The notes beneath the pieces were generated by a model. The model had not been told where the DNA came from and searched no databases. It saw only the letters and a list, made by a program, of their open reading frames with translations. Below are positions 44,581 to 52,596 of a stretch of DNA of 64,000 bases, one piece after another (within the stretch, counting starts at the first letter, position 1; each line of letters opens with the position of its first letter). The DNA is from Clostridium sp. MCC353. Lineage in GTDB: Bacteria; Bacillota; Clostridia; Lachnospirales; Lachnospiraceae. Position numbers and translations under genes: made by a program. The stretch is from the NCBI RefSeq assembly GCF_018785315.1, contig NZ_WQPN01000109.1, positions 1-64,000 on the forward strand. Reading direction: 5' to 3'.

Positions 44581-44850
44581 TTACTCCATTGTGTAAGGCA
44601 TTAAAGCGATATGACGTGCTCTCTTGATTGCTACTGTAAGAGCTCTCTGATGTTTTGCACAGTTTCCTGTGATTCTTCTGGGAAGAATTTTACCTCTCTC
44701 AGATACATATCTTTTTAATTTATTAACATCTTTATAATCGATTACGCCGTTCTTATCGCCGCAGAATACACAGACTTTTTTTCTTCTGCGCATACCGCCG
44801 CCTCTTCTCATCTTAGAACCGTCAGCTTTATCATTTTTATTGAATGCCAT
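44581..44850 (-). CDS. rpsR: Small ribosomal subunit protein bS18
   Basis: 89 residues with the S18 core ([20 protein letters not shown], then [23 protein letters not shown]). It carries a CVFCG pair near residue 27, and the N-terminus has a Gly/Arg-rich stretch ([12 protein letters not shown]). Third gene of the conserved rpsF-ssb-rpsR operon; it binds 16S rRNA together with S6. Confidence 0.98.
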   Translation of the reverse strand: MAFNKNDKADGSKMRRGGGMRRRKKVCVFCGDKNGVIDYKDVNKLKRYVSERGKILPRRITGNCAKHQRALTVAIKRARHIALMPYTME

Positions 44851-44880
44851 TGATGTTACCTCCTTCTTCGAATATAGGTA

Positions 44881-45339
44881 TTAATTGAACGGAAGTCCCT
44901 CGTCTTCAACTCCGTCCGGAATGTTCATAAATCCGTCACCGATCGCGCTGGATGGTGCCGGTCTGGCTGCTGGCTGCTGGTATCCGCCGCCACCCATATC
45001 GGATGAAGCGCCCTTGCTGTCAGCGAATTCCTGATCGTCTACAATAACTTCAGTTGTATAAACTTTCTGACCCTCTTTATTGGTATAGCTGCCAGTCTGA
45101 ATCCTTCCTGATACACAAACCCTCATACCCTGGCGGAAGTACTTTTCTGCGAATTCTCCGGCTCTGTCAAATGCTACAATATTGATAAAGTCTGCTGTCT
45201 GCTCAGCTCCGTCCTGGCTTCTGCGGCCCCTTCTGTCAACGGCAAGAGTATATCTTGCGATTGCCATAGAACGCTCGCCCTGGGAATATCTCACTTCAGG
45301 ATCTCTTGTTAATCTACCCATAAGGATAACTCTATTCAT
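44881..45339 (-). CDS. ssb: Single-stranded DNA-binding protein
   Basis: 152 residues: OB fold at 1-105 (MNRVILMGRLTRDPEVRYS, FINIVAFDRAGEFAEKYF), Gly/Gln/Pro linker, and the acidic C-terminal tip ending EGLPFN, the usual partner-docking tail of the DDDLPF type. It lies between rpsF and rpsR. Confidence 0.98.
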   Translation of the reverse strand: MNRVILMGRLTRDPEVRYSQGERSMAIARYTLAVDRRGRRSQDGAEQTADFINIVAFDRAGEFAEKYFRQGMRVCVSGRIQTGSYTNKEGQKVYTTEVIVDDQEFADSKGASSDMGGGGYQQPAARPAPSSAIGDGFMNIPDGVEDEGLPFN

Positions 45340-45363
45340 ACGATCACTCTTTCTTATCTTCTA

Positions 45364-45651
45364 TTATGCATCCTGTCTTACGCATAAATATCTGATAACC
45401 TGCTCCATAATACGAACGTGTGCTTCCACTTCGTTAGGACAATTGGAATCAGATTCAAACTGGATGAAGTAGTAAAAGGCTTCTTTCATCTTCTGAATTT
45501 CGTAAGCTAATCTCTTCTTACCCCATTCATCAACGTTAGTTACAGTTCCACCGAAACGGGTAATATATCCTTTTACCTTTTCCAGTGCTGCTGCTCTTTC
45601 CTCATCATCGAGTTTTGCGCTAAGAACAACTGCTAATTCATATTTGTTCAT
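45364..45651 (-). CDS. rpsF: Small ribosomal subunit protein bS6
   Basis: 95 residues from ATG 45651 (AAGGAGG upstream); the open frame to 45735 is leader. S6 features: NKYELAVVLSAKLDDEER, a central GGTVTNVDEWGKKRLAYEI block and the C-terminal RIMEQVIRYLCVR. First gene of the operon with ssb and rpsR. Confidence 0.97.
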   Translation of the reverse strand: MNKYELAVVLSAKLDDEERAAALEKVKGYITRFGGTVTNVDEWGKKRLAYEIQKMKEAFYYFIQFESDSNCPNEVEAHVRIMEQVIRYLCVRQDA

Positions 45652-45725
45652 GCTTTTAACCTCCTTGTGGTCTCTGGCCCCTGCTTTCAGTTCAGGAGCA
45701 AGGAATTTATATGTCACGAATATTA

Positions 45726-45754
45726 ATTCTATCAAACTTTGTCCGTAAAATCAA
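45726..45754 (-). promoter_or_regulatory. Promoter of rpsF-ssb-rpsR
   Basis: Minus strand: TTGATT (45749-45754), 17-bp spacer, TAGAAT (45726-45731). A leader of about 70 nt precedes rpsF. Such leaders often bind S6:S18 for feedback, but I cannot confirm the motif here. Confidence 0.55.
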
Positions 45755-45825
45755 GCGTTTTCTGGTTTTCTTTTACTGTTTTTATTCCTATTTTAATTAG
45801 AGTATGTACAAGCCGGGCCATAACT

Positions 45826-45924
45826 CGCCTGCAAAACAGGCGGACGTACGGGAACCGAAAAGTTCAGCCTTCAGCAGCATCCCCGGGGCAGACCGACGGG
45901 CGGACAGCTAAAGGCTGAACTTTT
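45826..45924. other. Hairpins in the gap between copA and rpsF
   Basis: The gap 45755-45981 holds no gene. CGCCTG-CAAAA-CAGGCG forms a hairpin at 45826-45842. Further on, AAAAGTTCAGCCTT (45858-45871) pairs with AAGGCTGAACTTTT (45911-45924) over a 39-nt loop. The longer pair may end the copper operon transcript, but the loop is large for a terminator, so a repeat unit is equally likely. Confidence 0.4.
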
Positions 45925-45981
45925 GATCCATGAAACAATATCTGTATTCAAAAGATCTCTTCTATTCTATATGCGTTCCCA

Positions 45982-46191
45982 TTACTGGATGGACAGCACC
46001 TTATAATCCTGGTCTTCCACCGCTTTTTTCAGGACATCATCCGCCACCTGGGCATTCAATGTGACTACAGCGGTGCCCGCTTCATGGCTGACTGCCGCTT
46101 CGCTCACTTCCGGAAGGGCCTCCAGGCATTTTTTCACTCTGGCCTCGCAGTGACCGCACATCATTCCTTCAATTTTCATCGTCTTTTCCAT
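45982..46191 (-). other. Possible internally initiated CopZ-like chaperone inside copA
   Basis: The last 69 codons of copA form a complete HMA domain starting [19 protein letters not shown]. The ATG at 46191 has the strong site AAAGGAAG (46202-46209) at a good distance. So the same frame may give both a CopA-CopZ fusion and free CopZ. It is comparable in outcome to E. coli copA, where frameshifting yields a free N-terminal domain, but by another route. No separate copZ gene is visible nearby. Confidence 0.5.
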
Positions 46192-48492
46192 AGTTTTTTC
46201 TTCCTTTCTTTTCACTTTTAATTTTTTATCCCTGGATGCGTCATGCATTTTGAAAAAATTAAGCCGGAGCGCATTTGTTACCACGCAAAAGCTGGACAGG
46301 CTCATGGCCGCGGCTCCGAACATGGGATTCAATTTCCATCCAAACAGTGGAATCCAGATACCGGCCGCCAGCGGGATTCCCACCGCGTTATAAAAGAATG
46401 CCCAGAACAGGTTCTCATGGATATTCTTCAATGTGGCCCGGCTCAGTCGGATTGCCGCCGGAACATCGCTTAATCGGCTCTTCATCAGAACCACATCCGC
46501 CGCGTCGATGGCGATATCGGTTCCCGCTCCGATGGCGATTCCGATATCCGCCCTGGTCAGTGCAGGCGCGTCGTTGATTCCGTCTCCCACCATGGCGACT
46601 CTGCCCTTTTTCCTCAGTTCCCGGATCACATTCTCTTTTCCTTCCGGAAGTACTCCTGCGATCACTTCGTCCACACCGGCCTGTTTTCCCACAGCTTTGG
46701 CCGTCCGCTCATTATCCCCGGTCAGCATTACCACATGGATTCCCATATTCTGCAGTTCCTTTACGGCGCGGGGGCTGTCTTCCTTTATAGTATCGGCTAC
46801 GGCAATGATACCTGCCATCTGTCCGTCCCTGCTGAAAAACAGCGGCGTCTTCCCCTCTTCCGCCAGACGTTCCGACTGCCGTCTCATCTCATCCGTCACT
46901 TCCGCCTGGCTGCTTATAAATGTGAAGTTTCCGCCGCACAGCCTGGAACCGTCGAGCACAGCCGATAACCCGTTGCCCGGCAGGGCCTGAAACTCCGTAA
47001 CTTCCCTGATCTCCGTCTGGTCTTCTCCTGCTTTTGACAAAACAGCCTTAGCCAGAGGATGTTCACTCCGTTTTTCCAAAGCCGCTGCCAGTTCCATGAG
47101 CCGGATTTCGCTCATGCCTTCCGCGGTGATGATATCCGTCACTTTCGGTTCGCCGCTGGTAATGGTTCCTGTTTTATCCAAAGCCACGATTTCCGTTTTT
47201 CCCGTTTCTTCTAATGAAACGGCTGTTTTAAACATGGTTCCATGCTTTGCCCCCATGCCGTTGCCTACCATAATGGCCACCGGCGTGGCCAGCCCCAGCG
47301 CACAGGGACAACTGATCACCAACACGGAAATGCTTCTTGCCAGTGCAAACCCTATGCTCTGCCCCGCAATCAGCCAGCCAATCAGCGTCACCGCCGCAAT
47401 CAATATAACAGCCGGAACAAATACTCCCGACACCTTATCCGCAACTTTGGCAATAGGCGCCTTGGTGGCCGCCGCGTCGCTGACCATCTGAATGATCTGG
47501 GAAAGGGTGGTGTCCTCTCCAACTCTGGACGCTTCGCACTTGATGAAGCCGGACTGGTTGGTGGTGGCTGCCGAAACCTGGTCGCCGGCCGCCTTATCCA
47601 CAGGAATGCTCTCCCCGGTCAGCGCCGATTCATTGACCGCGCTGCTGCCTTCCAGCACAATCCCATCTACCGGTATATTCTCCCCCGGACGGACTACAAA
47701 TATATCGCCTTTTTTTACCTGATCGATGGAAACCTCCGTCTCCACGCCATTTTTCACAACTGTTGCGGTTTTGGGAGCCAGCTTCATCAGGCTCTTTAAT
47801 GCGTCCGTAGTCTTTCCCTTGGAACGGGCTTCCAGCATCTTTCCAACCGTAATCAGGGTCAGGATCATGGCCGCGGATTCAAAATAAAATTCGTGCATGT
47901 ATACCATAACCCCTGCCATATCTCCCCTGACCTGGGCGTCCGTCATGGCAAACAGCGCATATACGCTGTATATAAATGAAGCCCCCGATCCCAGCGCCAC
48001 CAAGGTGTCCATATTGGGCGCCTTATGTATCAGCCCCCGGAATCCACTGATGAAAAACTTCTGGTTAATGACCATAACCACGCCGGTCAGGATCAGCTGC
48101 AATAATCCCATAGCCACATGATTATCCGCGAAAAATGCCGGAACCGGCCAATTCCACATCATATGCCCCATGGAAAAATACATCAGGACAATTAAAAATC
48201 CCAGCGAGTAAAACAATCTCTGTTTTAATACCGGCGTCTCCCGGTCCTTCAGCATGTCGTCGGTTTCCGAAGCGGAAGGTGTCTTAGCCGCCCCGGCTTT
48301 GGGGGCCGCTCCATATCCCGCCTCCTCCACAGCCCGTATCACTTCCTCCGCAGGAGCATCGCCTTCCACTCCCATGGAATTGGTCAGCAGGCTGACCGAA
48401 CAGGACGTGACGCCCGGTACTTTTGATACCGCTTTTTCAACACGGGCGCTGCATGCCGCACAGCTCATGCCTGTTACATTATACTGTTCCAT
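45982..48492 (-). CDS. copA: Copper-exporting P-type ATPase with N- and C-terminal HMA domains
   Basis: 836 residues. N-terminal HMA domain with GMSCAAC (Cys11, Cys14), eight transmembrane helices, the metal-channel motif [11 protein letters not shown], actuator TGES, phosphorylation site DKTGTI, and [10 protein letters not shown]. After the last helices a basic linker (about 745-767) leads to a second, CopZ-like HMA domain with GMMCGHC (about 770-836). A C-terminal HMA is unusual; this one is preceded by AAAGGAAG and an in-frame ATG, see the entry at 45982-46191. It exports Cu(I) from the cytoplasm. Follows csoR by about 90 bp. Confidence 0.95.
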   Translation of the reverse strand: MEQYNVTGMSCAACSARVEKAVSKVPGVTSCSVSLLTNSMGVEGDAPAEEVIRAVEEAGYGAAPKAGAAKTPSASETDDMLKDRETPVLKQRLFYSLGFLIVLMYFSMGHMMWNWPVPAFFADNHVAMGLLQLILTGVVMVINQKFFISGFRGLIHKAPNMDTLVALGSGASFIYSVYALFAMTDAQVRGDMAGVMVYMHEFYFESAAMILTLITVGKMLEARSKGKTTDALKSLMKLAPKTATVVKNGVETEVSIDQVKKGDIFVVRPGENIPVDGIVLEGSSAVNESALTGESIPVDKAAGDQVSAATTNQSGFIKCEASRVGEDTTLSQIIQMVSDAAATKAPIAKVADKVSGVFVPAVILIAAVTLIGWLIAGQSIGFALARSISVLVISCPCALGLATPVAIMVGNGMGAKHGTMFKTAVSLEETGKTEIVALDKTGTITSGEPKVTDIITAEGMSEIRLMELAAALEKRSEHPLAKAVLSKAGEDQTEIREVTEFQALPGNGLSAVLDGSRLCGGNFTFISSQAEVTDEMRRQSERLAEEGKTPLFFSRDGQMAGIIAVADTIKEDSPRAVKELQNMGIHVVMLTGDNERTAKAVGKQAGVDEVIAGVLPEGKENVIRELRKKGRVAMVGDGINDAPALTRADIGIAIGAGTDIAIDAADVVLMKSRLSDVPAAIRLSRATLKNIHENLFWAFFYNAVGIPLAAGIWIPLFGWKLNPMFGAAAMSLSSFCVVTNALRLNFFKMHDASRDKKLKVKRKEEKTMEKTMKIEGMMCGHCEARVKKCLEALPEVSEAAVSHEAGTAVVTLNAQVADDVLKKAVEDQDYKVLSIQ

Positions 48493-48584
48493 CTATCTGC
48501 TCCTTTCTTAATTCTTTTTCCAAGATAATTCTTATATACTATTTTCCGGAATACTCTTTCCATAAATGCTTTCAATTCCACTCT

Positions 48585-48887
48585 CTAACGCATCAGCCTC
48601 TGCATCGTGTCAACCAATTCATCTATGGTTTCATCTTTGCCGTTCCTTATATCATCGGCAACACAGGTTCTGATATGGCTGGCCAGCAGTTCTCTGCTGA
48701 AACTGTTGAGGGCCGCATTGGCCGCTGCCACCTGTACCAGGATATTGGTGCAGTAAGCGTCCTTCTCCACCATATTCTTAATGCCGCGTATCTGTCCTTC
48801 AATCCGGTTCAACCGGTTGATCAGACTTCTGTATTCCTTCTCAGACCGCTCTTTTGTTTTATGACAGCAATTCATCTGTTCTTCCAT
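48585..48887 (-). CDS. csoR: Copper-sensing repressor CsoR
   Basis: 100-residue all-helical repressor (DUF156 family). Cu(I) ligands Cys46, His71 and Cys75 (DAYCTNILVQ, SHIRTC) fit the CsoR Cys-His-Cys pattern. The N-terminus has an extra CCH. First gene of the copper operon; two matching operators lie just upstream (48912-48930 and 48944-48962), so it represses itself and copA until Cu(I) binds. Confidence 0.95.
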   Translation of the reverse strand: MEEQMNCCHKTKERSEKEYRSLINRLNRIEGQIRGIKNMVEKDAYCTNILVQVAAANAALNSFSRELLASHIRTCVADDIRNGKDETIDELVDTMQRLMR

Positions 48888-48911
48888 AACTTATCCTCCT
48901 TGCGCTCCATC

Positions 48912-48968
48912 TATACCCCCATCAGGTATCTTTACATGTATTATATACCCCCAATAGGTATAATGCAA
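48912..48968 (-). promoter_or_regulatory. csoR-copA promoter with two CsoR operators
   Basis: Minus strand: TTGCAT (48963-48968), 17-bp spacer, TATAAT (48940-48945). The operator TATACCCCCAATAGGTATA (48944-48962) fills the spacer; a second one, TATACCCCCATCAGGTATC (48912-48930), lies downstream in the leader, 32 bp away (about three helix turns). Both have the TACC...GGTA and C/G-run layout of CsoR sites. Confidence 0.8.
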
Positions 48969-48995
48969 GTGTTTTTTTTAATTTTTCCGAATTAC

Positions 48996-49024
48996 TTGTA
49001 ACAGGCCAAAATACTTTGTATAAT
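48996..49024 (+). promoter_or_regulatory. Promoter of the metallophosphoesterase gene
   Basis: TTGTAA (48996-49001), 17-bp spacer, TATAAT (49019-49024). The leader carries a GTAAC-type hairpin at 49035-49062. Confidence 0.65.
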
Positions 49025-49034
49025 AAACCTAAAT

Positions 49035-49062
49035 GTAACAGTTCAGAAAGCTGGTCTGTTAC
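49035..49062. repeat. GTAAC-type hairpin repeat in the metallophosphoesterase leader
   Basis: GTAACAGTTCAGA...GGTCTGTTAC, 28 bp, a shortened version of the palindrome at 55042. The flanking octamers ACCTAAAT and GTCTAAAT agree at six of eight positions, possibly an old target duplication. Confidence 0.6.
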
Positions 49063-49108
49063 GTCTAAATTATAAAACAGCGGGCATTTTGTCCTGAAAG
49101 GATTATGT

Positions 49109-49894
49109 TTGTTTCAGACCGTTCACTATACAATTGACTCACCAAAGATTCCGGCAGAGTTTAACGGCTGCCGGATCGTTCATCTATCCGACCTTCACGG
49201 TGCGCTGTACGGCCCTGATAACCGGCTTTTGTTAAAGCAGATCGACCAGGCCCGTCCTCATTTTATAGCCATGACCGGCGATATGGCGGATGACAGCGGC
49301 ATGGCGGTTTCCGGCCTATTAAGCTTATGCCGCAGGCTTGTGAAACGCTATCCTGTTTACTATATCACCGGCAACCATGAACAGACCCTGAGCAGGGACG
49401 TCCTTTCCGCACTGCTCTCCGACCTCAAAAAGATGGGAATTAAAGTTTTGGAAAACAGTTGGACCACCATCTCGCGAAAAGGTGCATTTCTCAAGCTGTA
49501 CGGCTTAGTCACGCCCATGGTTTATTATAAAGATCCTTTGGGCGAATATGTGAAGGGGATTCATTTTTCAGCGGAAGATACGAAAAAGGCCCTTGGAACC
49601 ATTGACCGTTCCTGCTACACCGTGCTCTTGTCCCACAATCCGCTCTACTATCCCTCCTACCGGGAATGGGGCGCCGATCTGACTTTATCCGGGCACATAC
49701 ACGGGGGGATCATACGGATTCCAGGGCTGGGAGGACTTCTGTCCCCGGATCTGAGCCTGTTCCCCAAATACGACGGCGGGCTTTTTGAAGAAGATGGAAA
49801 ACATCTGGTTGTCAGCCGCGGACTGGGCAACAACTTTCTCGTCCGCATCTTTAATCCGCCTGAATTAGTTATTATTGCATTACGACACAGTTGA
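49109..49894 (+). CDS. Metallophosphoesterase (calcineurin-like)
   Basis: 261 residues with the full two-metal set: HLSDLHG, TGDMAD, GNHE, LSHNP and SGHIHGG. No signal peptide or membrane helix, unlike YkuE-type relatives that carry an N-terminal anchor. The start is TTG 49109 with AAAGGA six bases upstream; the nearby ATG at 49105 is out of frame. Substrate unknown. The following GntR gene starts 36 bp after the stop and may be cotranscribed. Confidence 0.9.
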   Translation: MFQTVHYTIDSPKIPAEFNGCRIVHLSDLHGALYGPDNRLLLKQIDQARPHFIAMTGDMADDSGMAVSGLLSLCRRLVKRYPVYYITGNHEQTLSRDVLSALLSDLKKMGIKVLENSWTTISRKGAFLKLYGLVTPMVYYKDPLGEYVKGIHFSAEDTKKALGTIDRSCYTVLLSHNPLYYPSYREWGADLTLSGHIHGGIIRIPGLGGLLSPDLSLFPKYDGGLFEEDGKHLVVSRGLGNNFLVRIFNPPELVIIALRHS

Positions 49895-49929
49895 AATACG
49901 GAGACAGCCCTCCGGCAAGGAGAGATTTT

Positions 49930-50601
49930 ATGGAAACACTTAACAGCGATGCGATTTATAAGATATTAGAAGAAGAAATTATCAACCTGACTCTGGAACC
50001 CGGAAAAGTTCTCAGCGAAAATGAACTCTGTGCCCGTTTTGGCGTCTCCCGCACCCCGATCCGGGGCGTTTTGCAGCGCCTTCAGGAGAATGGGCTGGTC
50101 ACCATCACGCCTTATAAGGGAACTGCCGTTACGCTTCTGGATTTGGACAGCGTAAACCAAATGATCTACCAGCGGCTGGCAGTTGAGACCATGGTGCTCA
50201 GGGATTTCACTAAAATATGCGACCTGCTTTTGCTGGAAAAGATGCGCCATCTGGTGCGGGAATCCAGAAAACTGATTACAGGAGCATTTGAACCGGCAGA
50301 CTTCTATGAACTGGACAGCCGGCTTCACAGCATTTGGTTCATTGAAACGAAGAAAAATTATATCTGGGATATGATTCAGAAGACGGACAGCGATTATTCC
50401 CGGTTCCGCATGATGGATATTGTAGAGATGAAGAACTTCGAACAGATTATCGAAGAACATGAAGAGCTTCTGGACATTCTGGAGCGAAAAGATACCGCCG
50501 CAATTGAACCTCTCATGAAGAAGCACCTTTACGGCGGCATAACCCGTCTTGGACAGTTAATCTATACGGAATTTAAAGATTATTTTGTTCCGGTTTCCTG
50601 A
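49930..50601 (+). CDS. GntR-family regulator, FCD type
   Basis: 223 residues from ATG 49930 (AAGGAGAGATTTT upstream). N-terminal winged helix (ELCARFGVSRTPIRGVLQRLQ, in part; note PIRGV for the usual PVREA) and a C-terminal FCD domain with histidines in SRLHSIW, EEHEEL and KHLYGG. Its 3' end overlaps the convergent DUF951 gene by 29 bp. Target unknown. Confidence 0.9.
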   Translation: METLNSDAIYKILEEEIINLTLEPGKVLSENELCARFGVSRTPIRGVLQRLQENGLVTITPYKGTAVTLLDLDSVNQMIYQRLAVETMVLRDFTKICDLLLLEKMRHLVRESRKLITGAFEPADFYELDSRLHSIWFIETKKNYIWDMIQKTDSDYSRFRMMDIVEMKNFEQIIEEHEELLDILERKDTAAIEPLMKKHLYGGITRLGQLIYTEFKDYFVPVS

Positions 50602-50779
50602 GCCCCCGGGTATTCTTTTCCACCAGTTTACGGGCGACCATAATCTGGTGGCCGCATCCCATGCATTTCAAGCGGAAATCAGCGCCTACCCGCAGGATTT
50701 CCCATTCATTGCTGCCGCAGGGATGCGGCTTTTTTAATTTAACGATATCTCCTATTTCATAAACCCATTGTCCGGGCAT
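50573..50779 (-). CDS. DUF951-family protein
   Basis: 68-residue basic protein with EIGDIVKLKKPHPCGSNEW and LKCMGCGHQIMVAR, the typical DUF951 pattern with three or four cysteines, probably a small zinc fold. The family is widespread in Firmicutes and often lies near chromosome partition or ribosomal genes; its function is not known. Preceded by AGGAGGTTGACGG. Confidence 0.9.
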   Translation of the reverse strand: MPGQWVYEIGDIVKLKKPHPCGSNEWEILRVGADFRLKCMGCGHQIMVARKLVEKNTRGLRKPEQNNL

Positions 50780-50793
50780 AATCCGTCAACCTC

Positions 50794-51804
50794 CTATGCT
50801 AATAATCCGGGCCCTTTCCCGATAACGGCCTCAATCCGTTCCAATTCAGATGGTTGGAATGCCAGCTTCTGATTGGCTTCGATGCTGTTTTCAAGCTGTC
50901 CCACGCTGCTGGCTCCCACCAGTACGGAGGTCACCGCCTTATGTGACAGAATCCAGGACAGGGCCATCTGGGCCAGGGACTGGCCGCGGCCTTCTGCAAT
51001 TTCATTCAGCTTTTTGATCTGATCCAGCCGCTCACCGGTCAAATACCTTCCTGCCACCGTAGTTCCGCTGCGGCTGGCCCTTGACCCTTCGGGTATTCCA
51101 TTTAAGTACCGGTCGGTCAGCGCCCCCTGTGCCAGAGGGCTGTAAGCGATACATCCCACGCCCTCCCGTTCCAGCGTATCCAAAAGCCCGTCTTCTATCC
51201 AGCGTTCGAACATATTATACCGGGGCTGATGGATCAGACACGGGGTTTTATTCTCTCTCAGAACCTCTATGGCCCTTTTCGCTTCCTCATCATTATAATT
51301 GGAAATGCCCACGTAAAGCGCTTTCCCGCTCTTCACCAAATCGGCCAGCGCCCCCATTGTCTCTTCTATGGGAGTTTCCGGGTCCGGACGGTGATGATAG
51401 AAAATGTCCACATAATCCAGCCCCAGCCGTTTCAAACTCTGATCCAGGCTGGCAGTCAGATATTTTCTGGACCCCCAGTTTCCATAAGGCCCCGGCCACA
51501 TCTCATAACCGGCTTTTGAGGATATGACCAGTTCATCCCTGTAGGGCGATAAACCGTCTTTCAAAATCTGTCCAAAATTCTCTTCCGCTTTCCCTCTGGC
51601 CGGAAATCCATAATTGTTAGCCAGGTCAAAATGGGTAATTCCCTTGTCAAATGCCCTGAATATAATCTCCTTCTGATCCTCCAGCGGCTTTTCCAGACCA
51701 AAATTCTGCCATAACCCCAGGGAGATTACAGGAAGCTTTAATCCGCTTTTTCCGCATCTTCTGTATTCCATAGTATCATATCTGTTTTCCTGCGCCTGAT
51801 ACAT
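50794..51804 (-). CDS. Aldo/keto reductase (YghZ/MgrA type)
   Basis: 336-residue NADPH-dependent reductase. The catalytic tetrad is recognisable: Asp in FDLANNYG, Tyr in the same loop, Lys in VISSKAGY and His in FYHHRPD. The sequence beginning ENRYDTMEYRRCGKSGLKLP is typical of the E. coli YghZ group, which reduces L-glyceraldehyde 3-phosphate and methylglyoxal. Role: aldehyde detoxification (inference from the family). Lies between DUF951 and sirtuin genes, all on the minus strand. Confidence 0.92.
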   Translation of the reverse strand: MYQAQENRYDTMEYRRCGKSGLKLPVISLGLWQNFGLEKPLEDQKEIIFRAFDKGITHFDLANNYGFPARGKAEENFGQILKDGLSPYRDELVISSKAGYEMWPGPYGNWGSRKYLTASLDQSLKRLGLDYVDIFYHHRPDPETPIEETMGALADLVKSGKALYVGISNYNDEEAKRAIEVLRENKTPCLIHQPRYNMFERWIEDGLLDTLEREGVGCIAYSPLAQGALTDRYLNGIPEGSRASRSGTTVAGRYLTGERLDQIKKLNEIAEGRGQSLAQMALSWILSHKAVTSVLVGASSVGQLENSIEANQKLAFQPSELERIEAVIGKGPGLLA

Positions 51805-51819
51805 GTTTAACTCCTCCTC

Positions 51820-52542
51820 TTATTCAACAATACTTCCCAAAACTTCTCCAATACTTCCGCTGATAACCAAATCAGCCTGACTGTCTAAAGGCGTAACGCT
51901 CCGGTTGATCAAAACCAGTTTATGCCCATTATAGTAATTTATAAGCCCTGCCGCCGGATAGACGGTCAGGGATGTTCCGCCGATAATCAGCATATCCGCA
52001 TTGCTTATGTAATGGACGGATTTGCTGAGGGTATCCTGGTCAAGTCCTTCCTCATATAAAACCACGTCCGGTTTTATGATCCCGCCGCACCTGCATCTGG
52101 GCACCCCTTCCATTTCCATGATCTCTTCCAGGGGATAGAATTGGCCGCACCTGGTGCAGTAATTTCTGTGTATGGAACCGTGGAGTTCCAGCACCTCACG
52201 GCTTCCTGCCGCCTGGTGAAGGCCGTCGATATTCTGGGTGATCACAGCTTTCAGCTTTCCCATTTTCTCCAGCCGCGCCAGCGCAAGATGGGCCGCATTG
52301 GGTTTGGCATCGGAAAAGATCATGCGGCTCTTGTAAAAACGGTAAAATTCCTCCGGGTTTTTACGGTAAAAGCTGTGGCTGATGATCGTCTCAGGCGGAT
52401 ACTTGTACTGCTGGTTATATAATCCGTCTACGCTTCTAAAGTCAGGGATACCGCTTTCCGTGGATACCCCCGCGCCGCCGAAAAATACGATGTTTCCGCT
52501 TTCTTCAATCCATTTTTTCAAAATTTCCATTGAATCTGCCAT
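51820..52542 (-). CDS. cobB: NAD-dependent protein deacylase (sirtuin)
   Basis: 240 residues. NAD-binding GAGVSTESGIPDFRS, TQNIDGLH, the catalytic His121 in LELHGS, and zinc ligands Cys129, Cys132, Cys150 and Cys152. It removes acetyl or other acyl groups from lysines, giving nicotinamide and O-acyl-ADP-ribose. The Ala/Tyr/Arg pattern of desuccinylases is not seen, since AHxxYR is replaced by ISHSFYRKNP, so it is probably a deacetylase. Confidence 0.94.
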   Translation of the reverse strand: MADSMEILKKWIEESGNIVFFGGAGVSTESGIPDFRSVDGLYNQQYKYPPETIISHSFYRKNPEEFYRFYKSRMIFSDAKPNAAHLALARLEKMGKLKAVITQNIDGLHQAAGSREVLELHGSIHRNYCTRCGQFYPLEEIMEMEGVPRCRCGGIIKPDVVLYEEGLDQDTLSKSVHYISNADMLIIGGTSLTVYPAAGLINYYNGHKLVLINRSVTPLDSQADLVISGSIGEVLGSIVE

Positions 52543-52596
52543 CTCATATCCGCCTTTCTGTTATTGGTTGTTTTTTATTTATTGCCTTCATCCGTC

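Noticed and set aside
45858-45924. Certain intrinsic terminator for copA
   Set aside because: The stem is good, but the loop is 39 nt and the T-run after it is only four; kept as an uncertain hairpin.
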